Shown here: one piece after another, positions 40,275 to 46,481 of the stretch
How positions within the stretch are numbered: the first letter of the stretch is position 1
How the letters are laid out: every line of letters begins with the position of its first letter
NCBI GenBank assembly: GCA_902776305.1
Contig: CACYPS010000032.1
Location: 1 to 46,481 of the forward strand
Length of the DNA stretch: 46,481 nt
DNA from: an uncultured Lachnospiraceae bacterium
Lineage (GTDB): Bacteria > Bacillota > Clostridia > Lachnospirales > Lachnospiraceae
Reading direction: 5' to 3'
Made by a program: the position numbers and the translations under genes
The notes under the pieces: generated by a model
Told to the model about the DNA's origin: nothing
What the model saw: only the letters and a program-made list of their open reading frames with translations
Databases searched by the model: none

Positions 40275-40412
40275 AAACGCGAAAACAAACGCCGGGCAAA
40301 TGTGAAAGCAAACGCTGGCTATATGATCCGGCAAACGCCGGGTAAACGGGCAAACCAACGTGAGTTTCCAAAAACGGTAAAACAAACGCTTCAGCAAACG
40401 GGGAAGCAAACT
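40275..40412 (+). repeat. Phased 11-12-bp array of AAACG sites (island 2)
   Basis: AAACG starts at 40275, 40287, 40310, 40333, 40344, 40372, 40384 and 40396, with near copies at 40298 (AAATG) and 40408 (AAACT). Most are preceded by C. Spacing is 11-12 bp or twice that, apart from one shift of phase before 40372. It occupies the same place as the TAACG array of island 1: after the BTAD-containing gene and before the terminator of the XRE gene. Confidence 0.72.
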
Positions 40413-40506
40413 CCCGCTTGATAGATTCTGCGAGGCAAAGATAAATCAGTCTCTATAAGGTCTATCGGACGGGAGCTTTTCATTGGAACCAGAAACAATA
40501 GTACTG

Positions 40507-40551
40507 GCGGTCATCTTTGCGGGTTGTGAAGATGACCGCTTTCTTTTTTTT
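40507..40551 (+). terminator. Terminator or attenuator before the island-2 XRE gene
   Basis: Perfect 11-bp stem GCGGTCATCTT (40507-40517) with 40529-40539, then a T-rich tract. Equivalent to 7349-7398 in island 1. Confidence 0.85.
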
Positions 40552-40586
40552 GACCTTTTACAGGCGTATCATTCATTGCCGGTCGC

Positions 40587-40633
40587 CTCCGGGTTCTGGA
40601 ATTTGCCAAATCAACAAATTTCAGAATTCGGAG
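40587..40633 (+). promoter_or_regulatory. Conserved hairpin over the ribosome site (island 2 copy)
   Basis: CTCCGGGTTCTGGAATTTG (40587-40605) pairs with 40615-40633 at 16 of 19 positions; the right arm ends in CGGAG, the Shine-Dalgarno. Homologous to 7431-7475. Confidence 0.6.
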
Positions 40634-40642
40634 GAAAGAATA

Positions 40643-41044
40643 ATGTTTGATATGACAGCCTGCGGGAGCAGGATTAAGGAACTTCGTGAAAGCCGGATCA
40701 GGAACGGCAAAAAGATGACACTGGAGATCCTGGCGGAGGAGTTGAATATCTCAGTGCCGCATCTCTGGCGGATAGAAAATGGTGATCGGGCTGCTTCGAT
40801 TGATCTGATGATCGTGATTGCGGAGTATTTTTCCGTAAGCCTTGATTATCTGGTGCTTGGAAAAGCGGCGGACGATACTGCAATCCGGAGACGGGTAAGG
40901 ATCCTGACATATCTGGGAAAACTGGATTACAGGGACCTGTGCGGCATTGAGCGGGCCGCAGTTGTGAATATAAAGGCGGAACGCCGGAGGAGGAAACGGA
41001 GGAATGGCAACGAAACCGGAAGTGCCCATATGGGAAAAAAGTAA
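40643..41044 (+). CDS. XRE-family HTH regulator (island 2)
   Basis: A 133-aa regulator started at 40643 (GGAGGAAAG upstream). HTH about 8-65 (MTLEILAEELNISVPHLWRI) and the family segment VIAEYFSVSLDYLVLG, as in the island-1 protein at 7485-7772. The C-terminal ~45 residues are arginine/lysine-rich and overlap the xis gene by 41 nt, so the natural end may have been altered. It probably acts on the hairpin or array region just upstream, by analogy with island 1. Confidence 0.83.
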   Translation: MFDMTACGSRIKELRESRIRNGKKMTLEILAEELNISVPHLWRIENGDRAASIDLMIVIAEYFSVSLDYLVLGKAADDTAIRRRVRILTYLGKLDYRDLCGIERAAVVNIKAERRRRKRRNGNETGSAHMGKK

Positions 41045-41207
41045 TCTGACTGTGGAAGAGGCTGCTGAATATTCTGGAATTGGCAGAAATAAACTTCGGG
41101 AACTGTCAGATGATGATCATTGCACTTTTGTCCTCTGGGTCGGTTCCAAACGGATGATTAAACGGAAGAAGCTGGATGAGTATACCGAAAAGATGTACTC
41201 TATCTGA
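41004..41207 (+). CDS. xis: Excisionase (Xis-like, island 2)
   Basis: A 67-aa homologue of the island-1 excisionase: VPIWEKSNLTVEEAAEYSGI, then NKLRELSDDDHCTFVLWVGS and KRMIKRKKL. Started at 41004 with ACGGAGGA upstream, nested in the 3' end of the XRE gene. Intact, although the neighbouring integrase is frameshifted. Two copies of the self-complementary GAGCGCTC (41260 and 41289) lie between xis and int. Confidence 0.87.
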   Translation: MATKPEVPIWEKSNLTVEEAAEYSGIGRNKLRELSDDDHCTFVLWVGSKRMIKRKKLDEYTEKMYSI

Positions 41208-41328
41208 TTTGTCAAGGATGTCGCGAAAATAAAAGCCCGGCGACAAACTTATCAAAAGAGAGCGCTCTTGATAGTATCGTACTTGAAGGAGCGCTCCCTT
41301 TCAGATTTTAGGAAAGGCGGGATATCAA

Positions 41329-42617
41329 ATGGCGGAAAAACCCAGACGTAAAGACAAACGCAGGATGGTTCTCAGAAAAGGTGAATCTCAGCGAAAAGAC
41401 GGTTCATATGATTATCGCTGGACGACCAGAGATGGAAAGCGCCACTCCATCTATGCGAAGACACTGGAGGAACTGCGGGAGAAAGAAGACGAAGTTGCCA
41501 ATGACCAGTATGAAGGTATTCGGGTAGAAGGCAAGACTGTCACGGTCAATGACATATTTGAAATGTGGTGCAATCTGAAACGGGGAAAGACAATACCTTT
41601 CAGAATTACAAGTACACGTACAACCTGAATGTCAAACCGAGATTCGGGAGGATGCTGGTCAAAAAAGTAAGGAAATCGGACGTGAAACGGTTTTACAATT
41701 CCCTGGTGGATGACAAAAACCTGAGTGCGGCTACGATAGACGGAATACATACGGTGCTCCATCAGGTCTTCGATCTGGCGGTCGATGATCATTATATCCG
41801 CAGCAACCCGTGCGATAACGTGCTCCGGGAATTGAAGCAGTCGCATGTATTCAAGACGGAGAAGCGCCGTGGGCTCACCAGGCAGGAACAGGATCTGTTT
41901 CTGGATTATCTGAAGAAATCGGAGAAGTACAGGCACTGGTATCCGATCTTTGCGGTCATGATCGGTTCAGGCCTTCGTGTCGGTGAAGTCACCGGTCTTC
42001 GCTGGTGCGATATTGACCTGGAGGATGGGCTGATCCATGTGAACCATACGCTGGTCTATTATAAGCATGAAGTGAATGGCTGCTATTTCAATATTCATAC
42101 TCCGAAAACCGAGGCCGGCAGGAGGTCGGTCCCGATGCTGGATTTCGTAAAAGAGGCGTTTCTGGAGGAGAAGCGGCGGCAGGAAGAGGAAGGCACCAAA
42201 TGCCTTGTTCGGGTAGACGGGTACACGGATTTCATTTTCATCAATCGCTTTGGAATGCTTCAGCACCAGTCCACTCTGAATAAAGCGATCCGCAGGATTA
42301 CCCGGGACTGTAATGATGCAGTACTGCGCAAGAACCCGAACGCCAAGGTATTGCTCCCGCATTTCAGCTGCCATTCCCTGCGGCATACTTTTACGACCAG
42401 GATGTGCGAAGCCGGTGTAAATGTGAAAGTAATCCAGGACACCCTGGGACATGCAGATATTTCCACGACGCTGAACATCTATGCGGATGTGACAAAGGAC
42501 CTGAAAAAGGCCGAGTTTGAAGGGCTGGATAAATGGTTTGCCAAGTCTATGGGTCAGAAGAACGGCGATAAGAATACTGGTCCCGAAACCGGTGACAGGG
42601 AGGAAGGCGATTCGTAG
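41329..42617 (+). pseudogene. int: Tyrosine recombinase integrase (island 2, frameshifted)
   Basis: Two overlapping frames make one integrase. The first (41329 on) has the arm-binding domain DYRWTTRDGKRHSIYAKTLE up to MWCNLKRG; the second continues KDNTFQNYKYTYNLNV and holds the whole catalytic domain with GSGLRVGEVTGLRW, CHSLRHTFTTRM, LGHADIST and NIYADV. Comparison with integrase 1 (KRGLKDSTY) places a net one-base loss, perhaps 4 nt, at about 41584-41592 (CGGGGAAAGA). All catalytic residues are retained after the shift. Unless the frame is restored, only a truncated catalytic fragment could be made, so island 2 is probably immobile on its own. Confidence 0.88.
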
Positions 42618-42653
42618 CCGCTCCGGGAAGGGAAAAGTGATAACAGACATAGA

Positions 42654-42695
42654 GACATCCGTAGGGAGGAGCTGCCTCCCGGCGGGTGTCTTTTT
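42654..42695 (+). terminator. Terminator after integrase 2
   Basis: GACATCCGTAGGGAGG pairs imperfectly with CCTCCCGGCGGGTGTC, then five T. Confidence 0.8.
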
Positions 42696-42708
42696 GTGTC
42701 TCTGGATT

Positions 42709-42749
42709 TTAATGTGCCATTTAATGTGCCAACAGAAATGGCACATTAA
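42709..42749 (+). repeat. Integrase-2 arm-type repeats (TTAATGTGCCA)
   Basis: TTAATGTGCCA at 42709 and 42721 (12-bp spacing) plus an inverted copy at 42739-42749. Same arrangement as the CTTACACCA pairs of integrase 1 but another sequence. Confidence 0.62.
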
Positions 42750-42771
42750 GCCGTTTCACAGTTTATAGATG

Positions 42772-42865
42772 TTTCAATCCTGCATTGAAACCGGCAAAAA
42801 TAGTAAAACAGCTCTTGAAATCCTTAGGTTTTACTGGTATGATAAGTTTCAATAAATGATTGAAA
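42772..42865 (+). promoter_or_regulatory. Promoter of the second AbiE module between twin operators
   Basis: -35 TTGAAA (42815-42820), 17-nt spacer, -10 TATGAT (42838-42843). TTTCAAT-5 nt-ATTGAAA occurs at 42772-42790 and again at 42847-42865, centred 75 bp apart, one upstream of the -35 and one between the -10 and the ribosome site. This is the layout expected for an autorepressing AbiEi-type antitoxin. Confidence 0.8.
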
Positions 42866-42877
42866 GGGGTGATTACA

Positions 42878-43894
42878 GTGAAAGGTATGATAACCGAATC
42901 CGTTTCGGTTCTGAAAGAGCTTCTCGGACGAGTTCCGGTCGTAGAGGACATACAGATCACGGACCAGTCGGAGCAGGATTTCACTGTGATCCTGAAAGAG
43001 CGCGGAAAGGGGAGTGTCCGAATACATGTGATCTGCCTTAACCGGGCAGTTCCCAGTTCTGTAAAAGATGCAGTCAGCCATTCGGATGGGCAGGAATACT
43101 GCATCATCATGGCTCCATACATAAGCGATGCCTCCGCAAAGATCTGTGAGGCATCCGGGGCGGGATATTGTGATCTCTCAGGAAATTGCCTGATCCAGAC
43201 GGACAGCATCTATATCTCCAATAAGGGTAATCCGAATCAATATCCCGCTGAAAACCATGCCAAGACGATTTTCAAGTCTTCCGCCAAAACCACTTCTCTG
43301 ATACTCCGGGAGCTGATGAAGGATGTCTCAAAAGGGTGGAAAATCAAAGAACTGGCGGAGAAAGTCGGCTGCAGCATAGGGATGGTTTCCAGAGTTAAGA
43401 CGTATCTGTGCGAGCAGTCGTGGGCTGAGATGGATTCTTCAGGACTGCATATTACGGATGCAGAATCCCTGATGAAGGAATGGAGCCGCGCTTATGAAAT
43501 CCCTGAAGCCATAAGCTGTTATACACTCGATAGTATTCCACGTTTTGAAGAAAAATGTTTTTCAGCCTTCCGGGATCAGGGAGTAGCGCTTTGCCTGACC
43601 GGTTTTTCAGGTGGCGTCAGATATGCGCCGGTTGTAAGGTACACAAAGGCCCATGTCTGGGTTGACAGGAAAGACATAGCGGATTTCCTGAATCTGACCG
43701 GATGTAAAAAGGTCGATTCGGGAGCCAATGTTGCTGTGTATGTTGCTGACAGCGATGAAGTGTTTGCTGATTGCAGGGAAATAGGCGAAAGCAGGGTCGC
43801 CTCCCCGGTACAGGTATACCTTGACTGCATGCAGCTGAAGGGAAGGGGAGAAGAAATGGCTGAGGCCGTATTTTCAAAGGAGATTTGTAAATGA
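42878..43894 (+). CDS. AbiEi-like antitoxin/regulator (island 2)
   Basis: A 338-aa protein, GTG start at 42878 with AAAGGGGTG 6 nt upstream. N-terminal domain about 1-125 (alpha/beta, resembling a restriction-endonuclease-like fold), then a winged helix about 145-205 (SLILRELMKDVSKGWKIKEL, EKVGCSIGMVSRVKTYL) and a C-terminal domain about 230-338 (PVVRYTKAHVWVDRK, SPVQVYLDCMQLKGRGEEMA). This three-part build and coupling (ATGA overlap) to a nucleotidyltransferase gene identify it as an AbiEi-type antitoxin, though unlike the island-1 one. It presumably binds the twin operators upstream. Confidence 0.76.
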   Translation: MKGMITESVSVLKELLGRVPVVEDIQITDQSEQDFTVILKERGKGSVRIHVICLNRAVPSSVKDAVSHSDGQEYCIIMAPYISDASAKICEASGAGYCDLSGNCLIQTDSIYISNKGNPNQYPAENHAKTIFKSSAKTTSLILRELMKDVSKGWKIKELAEKVGCSIGMVSRVKTYLCEQSWAEMDSSGLHITDAESLMKEWSRAYEIPEAISCYTLDSIPRFEEKCFSAFRDQGVALCLTGFSGGVRYAPVVRYTKAHVWVDRKDIADFLNLTGCKKVDSGANVAVYVADSDEVFADCREIGESRVASPVQVYLDCMQLKGRGEEMAEAVFSKEICK

Positions 43895-44721
43895 TTCGTG
43901 ATGAGGATTTAAGAAGCAGCCTCGATTATAGCGAAGGGCAGAAAGAAGCAGCCCATCGGGTGCTGGTGGAACTGGTAAATCTGTTCAATGAGTACCAGGA
44001 TGATATCCGCATCGTCGGCGGTTGGGTCCCGGATCTGATGTTTCCGGGTGAAGGGCATGTCGGCAGTGTCGATGTGGATGTGCTGATCAACCACATAAAG
44101 CTGAAAGATAGCGGATACCTGACCATGGCCAAAATATTGCTGCGAAACGGATACAAGGAGCATCCCGAGAAGTATTTTTCGTTTGTGAAACAGGTGCAGG
44201 TCGATGGAATTCCGTATGACGTTGACGTAGATATCCTGGCGGGGATGTATGGCGGAACGCAGAAAAAGAAAAGGAGTCAGCATGTCCAGGGCGTAAAAGC
44301 GCTGAAGGCGACAGGCGGCAATTTCGCGTTTGAGTTTGATCCGCAGAAAGTAAGGATTGAAGCGGAACGGACAGATGGGGCTATGGATGTTGCAAGGGTC
44401 AATGTGATCGCTGTTGTGCCGTACTTTGTCATGAAGGCTTCAGCCATGGGCAGAGGAAAGGCGAAGGATGCTTACGACCTGTATTTTCTGATCAAGCATT
44501 ATCAGGCTGGAATTGATGGGTTGGCAAAGCTGTTTGAGGACTATAAGGACTCAAAGATCATCCTTGAAATGAAGGAAAAACTGGCAGAGAAATTTGCCTC
44601 ACCAAATCATGCCGGCCCGGCGGATGTTGCCGCTTTCCTGGATCTGGATGATGAGGAAGAGATCGCTTTTACAAAGCGTGACGCATACGAACAGATGCAG
44701 GCATTGATCGGCAGGTTATAA
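43891..44721 (+). CDS. AbiEii-like nucleotidyltransferase toxin (island 2)
   Basis: A 276-aa nucleotidyltransferase: RIVGGWVPDLMFPGE (about 40-54) with the metal-binding SVDVDV (D61, D63), then YDVDVDILAG and a conserved MGRGKAKDAYDLYFLIKH block, features of the AbiEii/DUF1814-like superfamily. Start overlaps the antitoxin stop (ATGA). Little similarity to the AbiEii at 7843-8880 beyond the active site, so the two systems are independent. Likely a growth-inhibiting or phage-abortive toxin; target unknown. Confidence 0.8.
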   Translation: MIRDEDLRSSLDYSEGQKEAAHRVLVELVNLFNEYQDDIRIVGGWVPDLMFPGEGHVGSVDVDVLINHIKLKDSGYLTMAKILLRNGYKEHPEKYFSFVKQVQVDGIPYDVDVDILAGMYGGTQKKKRSQHVQGVKALKATGGNFAFEFDPQKVRIEAERTDGAMDVARVNVIAVVPYFVMKASAMGRGKAKDAYDLYFLIKHYQAGIDGLAKLFEDYKDSKIILEMKEKLAEKFASPNHAGPADVAAFLDLDDEEEIAFTKRDAYEQMQALIGRL

Positions 44722-44828
44722 CAGGTTATACTGCAAGCGAACGCCGGATTTGTGATTACATTTTTTAACACATGAAAACGTCTCGGAATGGCTTCAAACC
44801 GCGACATTATGAAGTGCCGAAAATGGCG

Positions 44829-45054
44829 TACGCCAAGTCTTACGCCAACTTGAACACAGCGGATAGTCAGTTTTAGAGACATATAGGAAATGGGACATTG
44901 AGAAGTGCTTTATTTTAGCGGGTTTCAGGGAGTTACAGAGACTTACAGGAAAACGGGAGAGAAAATCCCAACGATGAGAACATTAGAATAAAAAAGCGCG
45001 TAAAATCAAGGCTTTCAAGCATCTTAAATTAAATATGACACCATTTTGACACCA
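44829..45054 (+). repeat. Unattached integrase arm-type repeat pairs (fossil element end)
   Basis: TACGCCA at 44829 and 44841 (12 bp apart) and TGACACCA at 45036 and 45047 (11 bp apart) have the spacing of integrase arm sites but match no integrase gene in the window. They lie in a 626-bp stretch (44722-45347) without genes. Sequence at 44966-44981 resembles 12868-12883 (TCCCRACGATGAGRA). Confidence 0.5.
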
Positions 45055-45072
45055 AAAAGGGGGAACCCTTGG

Positions 45073-45087
45073 TGGACCTGTATGGAC
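45073..45087 (+). other. att-core-like site, copy 4
   Basis: TGGACCTGTATGGAC, 19 bp past the TGACACCA pair; see the copies at 12991, 16369 and 23316. Confidence 0.35.
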
Positions 45088-45094
45088 AAATGTG

Positions 45095-45136
45095 AAGGAC
45101 ACACTCTGTTTATAGCAAACGGAGGGTGTCCTTTTT
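45095..45136 (+). terminator. Terminator at the right end of island 2
   Basis: GGACACACTCTGTTT pairs imperfectly with AAACGGAGGGTGTCC and is followed by five T. Confidence 0.8.
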
Positions 45137-45347
45137 CTTATGTTTGCAGCTAACAGATCTTATCAGAAACGCAGATTCATAATAAATATCATGTTATTCC
45201 CAAAACAAATATCATGATATATATTTTATTCATTAGCGAAAACATGGTTAAGGCTTTAATATTAGAATTGGAAGAAGACAAAGATGGGTACAGAGAAAAG
45301 GATAGAGATTGTTGACCCAACAGATGCAAGGTAAAGGATGGAATGAT

Positions 45348-45890
45348 ATGAGCAAAGTATTGGTAATTTCGACAAGCCTTCGAGCAAAGAGCAATTCCGA
45401 TATACTTACAGAAAAACTTATAGAGGGAGCAAAAGCATCAGGCCATGATGTGGAGCACATAAGTCTTAAAGGGAAAAATATTGGTTTCTGTATCGGATGT
45501 CTTGCCTGTCAGAGCTCGCAGAAGTGTGTGATAGGTGATGATGCGGTAGAGATTGCAGAAAAAGTGAAGAATGCGGATACCATCGTATTTGCAACTCCTA
45601 TTTACTATTACGAGATGAGCGGTCAGATGAAGACTCTCTTGGACAGACTCAATCCTCTGTATCCTTCAGATTATAAATTCAGAAAAGTATATATGCTTTC
45701 TGTTGCGGCAGAGGATGAAGGGTTTGTACCTGAAAAGGCAGTCAATGGACTTCAGGGATGGGTTGACTGCTTTGAGAAGGCTGAGTTTGCAGGTTCCTTA
45801 TTCTGTGGCGGTATAGGTGATATGGGTGAGGCATTGAAGAAAACGGAAGAGTTAAGCGAAGCCTACGAGTTTGGAAGGGCTCTTAAATAA
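45348..45890 (+). CDS. Flavodoxin-family NAD(P)H-dependent oxidoreductase
   Basis: A 180-aa cytoplasmic flavoprotein; start 45348 follows AAGGATGG. The phosphate-binding loop is STSLRAKSNSD (about 8-18), the second FMN loop ATPIYYYEMSGQMK (about 83-96). The cysteine pair CIGCLAC (about 46-52) and a further Cys at about 59 resemble the compact cluster-binding region of iron-sulfur flavoproteins. Such enzymes reduce quinones, nitro compounds or metals using FMN. It is separated from island 2 by a terminator and probably belongs to the host backbone. Confidence 0.85.
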   Translation: MSKVLVISTSLRAKSNSDILTEKLIEGAKASGHDVEHISLKGKNIGFCIGCLACQSSQKCVIGDDAVEIAEKVKNADTIVFATPIYYYEMSGQMKTLLDRLNPLYPSDYKFRKVYMLSVAAEDEGFVPEKAVNGLQGWVDCFEKAEFAGSLFCGGIGDMGEALKKTEELSEAYEFGRALK

Positions 45891-46011
45891 AGGATGTTTG
45901 CAATGAAAACGAAAATGAACCATCAGATGATGTTAGTATTGGAGAAGGTACTATGATAATGAAGATCGCTGATACATAAGTTGATGTGGATTGTGAAGAT
46001 AAACACACTGA

Positions 46012-46040
46012 AAGAGGACGGAAACCCGTCCTCTTATTTT
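46012..46040 (+). terminator. Rho-independent terminator downstream of the flavoprotein
   Basis: AAGAGGACGG (46012-46021) pairs perfectly with CCGTCCTCTT (46026-46035) over a four-base AAAC loop, then ATTTT. The 45891-46277 gap holds otherwise only short relic frames. Confidence 0.85.
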
Positions 46041-46184
46041 CGTATGTATCCAAGTTATGCTGTCATGTCCCGGTGATCGGGAGGTGAAATATGTAAGTAT
46101 GCATATCTAAAGCCAAGTGATAAAATGTATTAATCGAAGTTATCCAAAATCTGTACGCAGTTTAGATCAAATTATCCAAACCGG

Positions 46185-46265
46185 ATGAAACCTGGTGGTA
46201 AAGATGAGGAGAACATTATTGCAGAGTTCATAGAGCATACAGAAGAATTATTTGATGATCAGTAA
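46185..46265 (+). pseudogene. Short C-terminal relic
   Basis: 26 codons (MKPGGKDEENIIAEFIEHTE to DDQ) with protein-like acidic composition but no ribosome site. It looks like the tail of a larger lost gene; family not identified. Confidence 0.25.
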
Positions 46266-46277
46266 GAAGGGGGTAAT

Positions 46278-46481
46278 ATGAGCTTTGGATTTTCATATAT
46301 AGGGCTGATATGGCTGATTTTGTTGTTTGTTCCCAATATTATGTGGACTAAGAATAAGCCGCAGGATTATGAAAAATATGCGACAAACGAGAATAAACTG
46401 TTGCTTGCACTGGAGAGAGCCGGGCAATTTATGGTAACACCTGTGGCACTCTTTTTTTCCGATTTTAACTATAAGGGATGG
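46278..46481 (+). CDS. Membrane protein, 3' end outside window
   Basis: 68 codons up to the window edge, started at 46278 behind AAGGGGG. One N-terminal hydrophobic helix (FSYIGLIWLILLFVPNIM), a short polar loop with KNKPQDYEKY and the start of a second hydrophobic segment. Too little to assign a family. Confidence 0.6.
   Translation, partial: MSFGFSYIGLIWLILLFVPNIMWTKNKPQDYEKYATNENKLLLALERAGQFMVTPVALFFSDFNYKGW

Noticed and set aside
41565-41640. Programmed frameshifting in integrase 2
   Set aside because: No heptameric slippery site with a downstream pseudoknot is evident and the intact homologue in island 1 is read in one frame; simple mutation is more likely.

Overview
The window looks like accessory DNA of a Clostridia-class Firmicute, most likely a Lachnospiraceae gut or rumen bacterium. 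The clues are strong AGGAGG-type ribosome sites, U-tract terminators, DUF6462 excisionase-like proteins, a RepA_N replication initiator with ParA/ParB, tyrosine-recombinase islands and a radical-SAM mobile pair. It is a mosaic: about 1-17.3 kb and 39-45 kb are richer in G+C, while about 17.7-38.6 kb is visibly more A/T-rich. I see no rRNA, tRNA or CRISPR array.

Layout. (1) 1-4.9 kb: an IS66 element (75-2596) sits between a truncated cytidine-deaminase-like gene and a truncated yaaA, followed by tag and a rhodanese/cyclophilin-like lipoprotein gene. (2) 4.9-12.9 kb, island 1: XRE regulator, GAF+BTAD regulator, an array of 11-bp repeats, a second XRE regulator, a divergent AbiE toxin-antitoxin pair, a 540-nt gene-free region rich in hairpins, a MazF/PemK toxin, excisionase and an intact integrase. 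(3) 13.0-17.7 kb: plasmid-type parA, parB (frameshifted) and repA (broken, with a 23-bp iteron array inside it). (4) 17.7-21.4 kb: an AAA ATPase plus subtilisin-like protease pair (IetAS-type toxin-antitoxin/defence), enclosed by two identical 27-bp palindromes. (5) 21.5-24.8 kb: graveyard of a second element (sigma-like relic, two DUF6462 genes, a ribbon-helix-helix gene, an integrase lacking its middle, parA and parB fragments).

(6) 24.9-36.5 kb: eleven closely packed same-strand genes: two small membrane proteins, a DUF6765 protein, two M13 metallopeptidase lipoproteins bracketing an ABC exporter with two permeases, a PrsW-like protease and two CPBP proteases. The composition suggests handling of, or immunity to, extracellular peptides, but I find no peptide precursor or modification enzyme. 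(7) 36.6-39.4 kb: radical-SAM mobile pair A/B under a truncated MarR gene with a 20-bp-arm palindromic operator, a LysR stub, a coiled-coil protein and a DUF4406-like protein. (8) 39.4-45.1 kb, island 2: a decayed sister of island 1 with a fused XRE-BTAD regulator, a second 11-12-bp repeat array, XRE, excisionase, a frameshifted integrase and a second, unrelated AbiE-type pair. The window ends with a flavodoxin-like reductase and a partial membrane protein.

Islands 1 and 2 share an order (regulators, phased repeat array, terminator, XRE gene behind a ribosome-site hairpin, xis, int, paired integrase arm sites) and both carry an AbiE module whose promoter lies between two copies of its own operator, centred about 74-75 bp apart. 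The strongest leads are the phased arrays as a possible BTAD/SARP-type switch for excision, the candidate structured RNA at 9.8-10.3 kb, the palindrome-bounded ietAS cassette and the 11-gene peptidase/exporter operon.
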